A stretch of DNA of 64,000 bases from an uncultured Flavobacteriaceae bacterium (lineage in GTDB: Bacteria; Bacteroidota; Bacteroidia; Flavobacteriales; Flavobacteriaceae), in the NCBI GenBank assembly GCA_947494565.1, contig CANLVG010000005.1, positions 186,001 through 250,000 of the forward strand, written 5' to 3'. Positions within the stretch are counted from its first letter, which is position 1. Every line of letters starts with the position of its first letter. Shown here in pieces: positions 57,508 through 64,000 of the stretch. The position numbers and the translations under genes were made by a program. The notes below the pieces were generated by a model. The model was not told the DNA's origin, searched no databases, and saw nothing but the letters and a program-made list of their open reading frames with translations.

Positions 57508-59520
57508 ATGAGTTCGGACGATAATTTGCGCAAAAATTTTCAAGAAGAATCATCAAAGGGAATGCTAGTTAAAAAACTGACCAAAGCAATCGAGGCCAAT
57601 TTGAACAATGACCAGTTCGGGGTCGATAACCTTGCCCAAACTATGGGAATGAGTCGATCTAGCCTACACCGAAAATTGCATAAACTCTTTGGCATCTCCA
57701 CAAGCCAATTCATTAGAGAGTATCGATTGAAAAGGGCTTTGGAAATTCTCAAAAACGAAGATGTAACGGCTTCTGAAGTGGCCTATCGCGTAGGCTTTAG
57801 TAGCGCAACTTATTTTAGCTCCTCGTTTCATAAATTCTACGGATATACACCGGGAGAGGTAAAATCCAGAATCAGCAATGAAGTTGAAAAAGGAACTGAA
57901 CAATCCATCCCTGAAATAACAAAAGGCTTACCGCTAGATTCTGTAAATTCAAAAATCACTAAAAGCTTGAGTAAAAAAACCGTTCTCTGGGTTGGGCTGC
58001 TTTTAGTGCTAATAGCATCAGCTTTATTTTTTTACAATGCTTCTTCAAAAGATGATGAAAGAAATGTAGCGAGTGAAAAAACGACCGATAAGAAATCCAT
58101 TGCAGTACTGCCCTTCAAGAACTTGACGGGAAAATCAGATCTGGAATATGTGAGCGATGGCATGACCGATGCCGTAATTTCTAGACTCACAAAGGTCAGT
58201 GCCATCGGTAAAGTAATTCCATTTACATCTACCCACGTCTATAAGAAAACCGATAAAACTATTGAAAAAATAGCAACGGAGTTAGGCGTTGCAACACTGT
58301 TACAGGGCAATCTACAGATTTCAGGAGATCGAATTAAAATCAATCTACAATTGATCGATGCTGTCACAAGTGAACATATTTGGTCGGAAGAATATGCTCG
58401 AGATTGGAAGAGTGACGAAATTTTTAAGATGCAGACTGAAGTCGTAGAAGGTATCGCTGCCAATATGAATGCCTTTATTGCTAATGATGAGTTGGCTGCT
58501 ATTAAAAAAGTTCCTACCAAAAGCAAGCTAGCCTATTCCTATTATCTTCAAGGGGAGTTTCAACGACAAAAAGGAAACGAACTATCATATTCAAATGCTA
58601 TCAACCTTTATGAAAAGTCAATTGTAACAGATTCGAATTTTGTGGAACCCTATATAGAAATGGCTAATGTTTGGCATATGGGTGGGTCAGTTTGGGGTTT
58701 TTATGATGAGCAAAAAGCTTGGAGCAACGCAAAGGCGTATTTAAAACAAGCATTGAAAATAGAACCGGGCAATCTACGGGTTGCCGAAGAACTTAATACT
58801 GGAAGGTTTTTTTATGATTGGAATTTTGAACTTGTAGAGAAATTTTATCAAAGTATACCACGCAACTCCATAGAGGACAAGCCATCTGTCATTTCACTTG
58901 ATTATCCCATTAAAACTGGAAGGCCCGAAGAAACCCTTAAAGCGATTGAACGTTTAATGATAAATGACCCGTCAAATGTTTTTTTTCCGTTCTTTCGAGC
59001 AGAGGCGATGTTCTATTTAGGTTCTAATGATGAAGCCGAAGAAATATTAACACAAACGGATCCCTTGTATAATGACAACTGGTTTTATTTGCGAGAATCC
59101 GCGAAACTATATTTTTACCTCGGAGAAAATGAAAAATCAAAAAACCAATTGCACAAATTATTGACGCAATTCCCAGATTATCCCCCAATTTTAATGTGGT
59201 TGAACGCCGTGCATGCTGAAATGGAAGGCAATACAAAAAAGATAACCGAGCACTTGACCGAACTACGCAACAAATACAATGAAGGTTCATCTGGCAGCCC
59301 AGCTTGGTTCCTTGCGTTGTTCTATTCCACCATTGAAGATTACGAAAAAACCTTTACGTGGTTACAAAGGTCCTATGATCGACATGAGGTTGAAATGACC
59401 TGGTTAAGAGAAGAACCGCTGTTGGCACCCGTTAGAAACGACCCTCGATATATCGATTTATACGAAAAAGTTGGGTTTTCCAACATCGGCTTACCCATAA
59501 AAACTTCCTTGGAGAATTAA
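57508..59520 (+). CDS. AraC-type regulator fused to TolB-like and TPR domains, 670 aa (host)
   Basis: Residues ~20-125 form an AraC HTH pair (MGMSRSSLHRKLHKLFGIS and VAYRVGFSSATYFSSSFHKF). A membrane helix follows at ~153-172 (VLWVGLLLVLIASALFF). Then a TolB/FlgO-like domain (SIAVLPFKNLTGKSDLEYVSDG, ~195-310) and TPR-like repeats to the end. This membrane-bound one-component type is common in flavobacteria and senses unknown cues. First host gene after the att site. It may control the genes downstream. Confidence 0.75.
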   Translation: MSSDDNLRKNFQEESSKGMLVKKLTKAIEANLNNDQFGVDNLAQTMGMSRSSLHRKLHKLFGISTSQFIREYRLKRALEILKNEDVTASEVAYRVGFSSATYFSSSFHKFYGYTPGEVKSRISNEVEKGTEQSIPEITKGLPLDSVNSKITKSLSKKTVLWVGLLLVLIASALFFYNASSKDDERNVASEKTTDKKSIAVLPFKNLTGKSDLEYVSDGMTDAVISRLTKVSAIGKVIPFTSTHVYKKTDKTIEKIATELGVATLLQGNLQISGDRIKINLQLIDAVTSEHIWSEEYARDWKSDEIFKMQTEVVEGIAANMNAFIANDELAAIKKVPTKSKLAYSYYLQGEFQRQKGNELSYSNAINLYEKSIVTDSNFVEPYIEMANVWHMGGSVWGFYDEQKAWSNAKAYLKQALKIEPGNLRVAEELNTGRFFYDWNFELVEKFYQSIPRNSIEDKPSVISLDYPIKTGRPEETLKAIERLMINDPSNVFFPFFRAEAMFYLGSNDEAEEILTQTDPLYNDNWFYLRESAKLYFYLGENEKSKNQLHKLLTQFPDYPPILMWLNAVHAEMEGNTKKITEHLTELRNKYNEGSSGSPAWFLALFYSTIEDYEKTFTWLQRSYDRHEVEMTWLREEPLLAPVRNDPRYIDLYEKVGFSNIGLPIKTSLEN

Positions 59521-59715
59521 TCTTCTCAAATGACCTTTTCAACATCAGTTGAAGGTTCTGCACCATAATTTTAATCGCTGACCGAAAGCTTAACATCCTT
59601 GCAACATGTCTATTAGGCTTGACACAAGCCTTATTTCCATCTTTGATTCATCGATTTATAGGCGATTAAAAGATTCTGAAAAGACAGAATCATGTATTCA
59701 CTTAAATAGTAAAGT

Positions 59716-60219
59716 ATGAAAACAAAAATGACATTTGCAACACTTCTAATCTTTGGAATTTTAATTTCTGGATGCATGGAAAAAGCTTCAGCCCAAGAGG
59801 CAAAAATCGATTTGTTGAATGATCAATTTCCTGAAGCACAACAAGAAATAATGGAAACTTTCGGTGCCATAGGGCAAAGCCTTAAAGACGGGGACATGGA
59901 TAAGCTAATTTCATTTCATGCCTACGGACCAAAGTTTACCGAATTCAAAAAAGGAGAACCACGTAATGGAGGCGAAGCTAATGAAATATTTGAACGTACT
60001 GTTTTTGGGGGTGTTTCAGAAGTAGTCAAATTCGACGCAAAAGACGTACAGATTGCAGTCTACGGCGATGTGGCCAATGTGACCTTTCATTCTGATTTTC
60101 ATCTAAAATTCGGTGAAGACCTCGTTGTCGTTAACGACCAAATAACACTATTGTTCTTGAAGACGGCCAATGGATGGAAAATTGTTCACGAGCACCATTC
60201 CCCTTTAAACAAGGTATAA
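59716..60219 (+). CDS. SnoaL/NTF2-like lipoprotein, 167 aa (host)
   Basis: Signal ILISGC (Cys20) is a lipobox. The mature domain has the NTF2/SnoaL-like layout: a helix with MDKLISFHAYGPKFTEF, then beta strands VQIAVYGDVANVTFHSDF and WKIVHEHHSPL at the end, the usual DUF4440-type finish. Such proteins are small-molecule-binding or isomerase-like; the ligand is unknown. The gene is 195 bases from the AraC-type gene, with nothing else visible in the gap. Confidence 0.7.
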   Translation: MKTKMTFATLLIFGILISGCMEKASAQEAKIDLLNDQFPEAQQEIMETFGAIGQSLKDGDMDKLISFHAYGPKFTEFKKGEPRNGGEANEIFERTVFGGVSEVVKFDAKDVQIAVYGDVANVTFHSDFHLKFGEDLVVVNDQITLLFLKTANGWKIVHEHHSPLNKV

Positions 60220-60403
60220 AATTAAAACCCGACGTATCGGGCCAGTTAAAAAATAATTACCACTTGAATAATCCATTGACCGCAAATATGGCTGCCAATT
60301 GACCAGAATGATCAAAGCCTATTTCTTACTGTTTTCTTAACCCTACAATACCACTTAGTTCCCCCGAACAACTAAAATAAGTATTCACGTAAACATAAAA
60401 ATC

Positions 60404-61459
60404 ATGGAACTAAACGAAGAAAAATTAAACGAATTATTAGGAAAAGTAGTAACCGAAATGGGCGCCGCCGCGAATGGACCTCTGGTGCTCTTAGGAGATA
60501 AATTGGGGCTTTTCAAATCGTTGGCGACATCGGGGCCAATGAATTCCACGGAACTGGCAGATGAGACAAACACCGCCGAAAGATACGTGCGTGAATGGTT
60601 GTCGGCTCAGGCGGCATCTGGCTATGTCTCCTATGATGCCGAAACCAAAAGTTTTTCAATGACGCCTGAACAAGCGGCTGTTTTTGGAGATGAAAATAGC
60701 CCCGTATTTATGACCGGCGCATTCTACGCCATTACATCGGTCTATACTGATGCGCCAAAAATGGAAAAGGCATTCCAATCTGGCGAAGGTGTCGCTTGGG
60801 GAGATCATAGTACCTGCCTTTTCTGCGGAACTGAAAAATTCTTTAGCCCATCATATGAAAGCAACTTAGTAAACCAGTGGATTCCATCTTTGGAAGGGGT
60901 CGAGGCCAAATTAAAAGACGGCGCCAAGGTTGCCGACATCGGTTGCGGTCATGCGGCTTCCACTATCATTATGGCCAAGGCCTATCCGAATTCTACTTTT
61001 ATCGGATATGATTATCATGATGAATCCATAGAACAGGCCAGAGAAAGAGCAAAGGAAGCTGGGGTAACCAATATTTCTTTTGAAGTGGCTACCGCTAAAG
61101 ACTTTCCGGGAGAAGATTATGATTTTATCGCCTTTTTCGATTGTCTACACGATATGGGGGATCCGGTTGGCGCATGCGCCCATGTAAAAAAAGCATTGAA
61201 GCCAGATGGCACATGTATGATCGTCGAACCTTTTGCAAATGATACCCTTGAGGAAAACCTCAATCCCGTCGGAAGGGCCTTCTATGCCTTTTCAACTACG
61301 CTCTGCACGCCGTGCTCCCTCAATCAGGAAGTCGGTCTGGCCTTGGGTGCCCAAGCCGGTGAAAAACGGTTGCGGGAAGTAGCGACTTCGGGCGGTTTTA
61401 CCCAGTTTAGAAGGGCCACCGAAACACCATTCAATTTGATTTTGGAGGCTAAGGCCTAG
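60404..61459 (+). CDS. Class I SAM-dependent methyltransferase with winged-helix N-terminus, 351 aa (host)
   Basis: Residues ~25-95 form a dimerisation/winged-helix module (LADETNTAERYVREWLSAQA), and residues ~178-290 a Rossmann fold: VADIGCGHAASTIIMA (motif I) and FIGYDYHDESIEQA (motif II), then FIAFFDCLHDM. It resembles Rv2258c-like and O-methyltransferase-related enzymes of unknown substrate. No signal peptide. Confidence 0.75.
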   Translation: MELNEEKLNELLGKVVTEMGAAANGPLVLLGDKLGLFKSLATSGPMNSTELADETNTAERYVREWLSAQAASGYVSYDAETKSFSMTPEQAAVFGDENSPVFMTGAFYAITSVYTDAPKMEKAFQSGEGVAWGDHSTCLFCGTEKFFSPSYESNLVNQWIPSLEGVEAKLKDGAKVADIGCGHAASTIIMAKAYPNSTFIGYDYHDESIEQARERAKEAGVTNISFEVATAKDFPGEDYDFIAFFDCLHDMGDPVGACAHVKKALKPDGTCMIVEPFANDTLEENLNPVGRAFYAFSTTLCTPCSLNQEVGLALGAQAGEKRLREVATSGGFTQFRRATETPFNLILEAKA

Positions 61460-61515
61460 TGTCAGCCGCGAAGTGTTAAGTCAAGTTCCCCCTTAAAAAT
61501 CGAAAAACAAAACAA

Positions 61516-63963
61516 ATGTATATGGTACACAAAATATACCATCGTTTTCTATTGGGAGTTTTAGTTTTATCCGCTTCGCTATTTTCATATGGCCAAAACT
61601 CCATTGACGGAAAAGTGCAAGATGAAGTGGGTGATCCCTTAGCCTATGTTAATGTATTATTGCTAAAGACGGGGGATTCCACTTTGGTCAAAGGAGCCAT
61701 AACCGATAAGAGCGGCATATTTTTAATGGAGGATGTTGCCAAAGGAGCATATACCGTATCTGCTAGCATGATGGGATATAAACCAAATTCAACCGAGTCA
61801 TTCGAATTTGAGGGGAGTTCAAAAGTAACACTGTCCACGATTGTACTTTCCCAAGGTGTCGAATTGGATGAAGTTACGGTGTCATCAAAAAAAAATCTAT
61901 ACGCCCAAAAAATCGACCGTATGGTCATCAACGTGGCAAGTAGTATTCTCTCCGTTGGATCTTCAGCGCTTGAAATTCTTGAACGCTCACCAGGAGTAAT
62001 TGTCGATCGGCAGAATAGTTCAATTTCATTGGTGGGCAAGAACGGGGTTGTTGTAATGATCAATGGCAAACAAAGTTATATGCCGGCATCGAGTGTTGTG
62101 CAACTTTTGCAGGGCATGAATGCGAATAATATCGAAACTATTGAATTGATTACGACACCACCTGCCAATTTCGATGCAGAGGGCAATGCGGGTTTCATCA
62201 ACATTGTTTTCAAAGAACGGACCGATGTAGGACTCAATGGTTCTTATTCTCTGTCGTTCGGAGTTGGTAATGGTACGACAACTTCCGACAATATCAATTT
62301 CAATTACAGAAAAAACCGAATCAACCTTTATGGCAACTACTCTTTTCAACGAGACGCCCAAGGTCAATTGTTTGAGTTTGATCGGAATTTTAGTAATGCG
62401 AACGCATTGCCGGTCAACATTTCCACCATTTCAAATCGAGACCCGATTCAGCGCAATCATCGCATTCGTGCGGGCTTGGATTACCAACTATCTGACAAAA
62501 CGGTGATGGGCCTGTTGGCATGGGCCAATGATAACAAGTGGACCATGGATGCCTTAAACCAAAGCAGGGAGACGGAAAGCGGAATGGCAAGGGCTTTTGT
62601 CGAATTGTTGAATACCGAACGTAACCAGTTGCAACATTTTGGTTCGAACATCAACTTAAAACATGATTTCAATGAAGACGAGTTCATCAGTATTGATTTT
62701 GATTATTTGAAATACCGACTTGAAAACCCGACCGTATATACCAACAGTTTTTTCGATGGTAACAATGATTTTTTAAGGGAAGAACTTACCCAAAGTGATA
62801 AAACCACGCCGATAAGCATAACGGTCGGTAAAATTGACTACAGCAAAAAAGTAAGCGACAAGCTTCATTTGGATGTGGGGATAAAAGGAGCCTTCAGCGA
62901 CTTTGATAATGACGTAAGCGTTGGCACTTTTCAAGGGCAAAATTTTATTGAAGACCCAAGTCTTACTGACATGAGTAACCTCAAAGAACGTATACTGGCT
63001 GGCTATGGAAATCTTGATTACGCCATAAGCGATAAGACCAATCTGCAATTGGGGCTTCGCTATGAGCATACCGATTCCGAACTTGTGTCGAACGTGCAGG
63101 GTAAAGTTGTCGATAGACAATTTGGAGAGCTTTTTCCGACTGCTTATATCTCACATAAGGTAAGTGATACCCTAAGTTTAAATTTTTCGTATTCCAGACG
63201 CATTACCAGACCTACTTTTAACGATATGGCTCCATTTGTCATTTTTGTCGATCCAACTACTTTTTTTGCGGGCAATCCTTCAGTTCAGCCAGCCATTTCG
63301 AATTCGGCAAAATTCGATGTCAATTATCGGTCAGCCCTATTATCGGCGCAATACTCCGTGGAAGATGGCACGATTTCCACATTCCAATCACGCTTCGACG
63401 AGGAAAATGAGCGGCTCATTTTCGGAGCCTCGAACTTAGACCGCTCCCAAATTTTTTCATTGACCCTAGGCTTACCTTTGACGGTTACCAATTGGTGGAA
63501 AATTCAGAATAGTTTTATATTTCTCAACACCAAAATCACAACAACATTGGACGGGTCGTTATTCAACTTTGAACAAAATTCGCTTAATATCAATCATACC
63601 CAATCATTTACCATGGCAAAGGACCTTACCTCTGAAATCAACTTTAATTACAACAGTCCTTCAATACTCGGCTTTATAGGAACCTCGACCCTCGAAGAAT
63701 TCTACAGCTTCAATATAGGTGTGCAAAAAAAACTTGGCGAAAAGTGGGGTACGATCGGCTTCAAAATAAATGATTTGTTCGATGCAGTGAAATGGACGGT
63801 GGTTACGGATATTCCTGAACAAAACTTAAATATGGTAAATACGTTCGATATATTCAATCGTACCTTTATGCTGATCTATTCCAACAGCTTTGGCAACCGT
63901 AAGCTCAAGTCGGCAAGACAAAGGGGCATTGGGGCCGAGGAGGAAAAAAATAGGGTTGATTAA
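61516..63963 (+). CDS. TonB-dependent receptor-type outer membrane protein, 815 aa (host)
   Basis: N-terminal Sec signal (to ~residue 26, ending FSYGQ), a carboxypeptidase-regulatory-like domain (~28-110: SIDGKVQDEVGDPLAYVNVL), a plug region (VVIKVASS-like segment, LEILERSPGVIVD, MINGK) and a C-terminal beta-barrel. The barrel fits the outer-membrane beta-barrel family 3 of Bacteroidota. It probably imports or binds a complex nutrient; no SusD partner is within the window, the gene ending 40 bases from the edge. Confidence 0.75.
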   Translation: MYMVHKIYHRFLLGVLVLSASLFSYGQNSIDGKVQDEVGDPLAYVNVLLLKTGDSTLVKGAITDKSGIFLMEDVAKGAYTVSASMMGYKPNSTESFEFEGSSKVTLSTIVLSQGVELDEVTVSSKKNLYAQKIDRMVINVASSILSVGSSALEILERSPGVIVDRQNSSISLVGKNGVVVMINGKQSYMPASSVVQLLQGMNANNIETIELITTPPANFDAEGNAGFINIVFKERTDVGLNGSYSLSFGVGNGTTTSDNINFNYRKNRINLYGNYSFQRDAQGQLFEFDRNFSNANALPVNISTISNRDPIQRNHRIRAGLDYQLSDKTVMGLLAWANDNKWTMDALNQSRETESGMARAFVELLNTERNQLQHFGSNINLKHDFNEDEFISIDFDYLKYRLENPTVYTNSFFDGNNDFLREELTQSDKTTPISITVGKIDYSKKVSDKLHLDVGIKGAFSDFDNDVSVGTFQGQNFIEDPSLTDMSNLKERILAGYGNLDYAISDKTNLQLGLRYEHTDSELVSNVQGKVVDRQFGELFPTAYISHKVSDTLSLNFSYSRRITRPTFNDMAPFVIFVDPTTFFAGNPSVQPAISNSAKFDVNYRSALLSAQYSVEDGTISTFQSRFDEENERLIFGASNLDRSQIFSLTLGLPLTVTNWWKIQNSFIFLNTKITTTLDGSLFNFEQNSLNINHTQSFTMAKDLTSEINFNYNSPSILGFIGTSTLEEFYSFNIGVQKKLGEKWGTIGFKINDLFDAVKWTVVTDIPEQNLNMVNTFDIFNRTFMLIYSNSFGNRKLKSARQRGIGAEEEKNRVD

Positions 63964-64000
63964 ATTATGTCCATAAAAGGGCCGACTTCCAAAACGGCTC

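Overview
The window is mostly one prophage of a flavobacterium (Bacteroidota), plus about 6.9 kb of host chromosome at the right end. Evidence for the host group: Bacteroidota promoters of the form TTG-N19-TAnnTTTG, moderate AT content, a TonB-dependent receptor with a carboxypeptidase-regulatory N-terminus, and a hybrid AraC/TolB/TPR regulator. The prophage's right end is the tRNA 3'-end fragment at 57060-57080. Its left end lies outside the window, so at least 57 kb of prophage is present. Product names rest on reading motifs and family patterns; no database search was run.

Layout: (1) 1-3062, plus strand, the end of an operon of small accessory genes (ASCH domain, secreted and membrane proteins). 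(2) 3059-31 kb, minus strand, the virion module, read in transcription order: small genes, large terminase, portal, scaffold, major capsid protein, head-associated protein, two connector/ring proteins, fibre or decoration genes, a 1624-aa tail protein, GNAT, two internal virion proteins and a 2197-aa polyvalent protein. No tape measure, sheath or tail tube is seen, so this looks like a short-tailed virus of the crAss-like/marine flavobacterial podovirus kind, but temperate. (3) 30.4-39.5 kb, minus strand, lysis genes (spanin-like, M15 endolysin, holin candidates) and two large fibre-like proteins that carry Sec signal peptides. (4) 39.6-47.5 kb, mostly minus strand, a middle module: GroES-like co-chaperonin, RuvC-like resolvase, RyR, KTSC and zinc-ribbon proteins, a tRNA-like RNA, an HNH nuclease and a RepL-like initiator. 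(5) 47.5-48.5 kb, a non-coding control region with a 17-bp inverted repeat, a cluster of TTGTGTT heptamers and a rightward promoter. (6) 48.5-53.4 kb, plus strand, an early operon: DUF3560 protein, adenine methylase, many tiny ORFs, a Cro-like protein and several structured RNAs between genes, including a convincing type II hammerhead ribozyme at 52019-52083. (7) 53.4-56.9 kb, minus strand, the lysogeny region: integrase, two lipoproteins, a repressor-like protein and two cargo genes next to attR. (8) 57.1-64 kb, host: att scar, AraC-type regulator, SnoaL-like lipoprotein, methyltransferase and TonB receptor.

How it works together: the lysogeny region integrates the phage into a tRNA gene and probably maintains it. 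The rightward early operon starts at the promoter near 48.4 kb beside a candidate operator array. The leftward modules supply replication or recombination factors, virion, packaging and lysis functions. A strong promoter embedded in a perfect 15-bp inverted repeat drives scaffold and capsid genes, and a terminator directly follows the capsid gene. No DNA polymerase, primase or helicase was seen; these may lie left of the window or be taken from the host.
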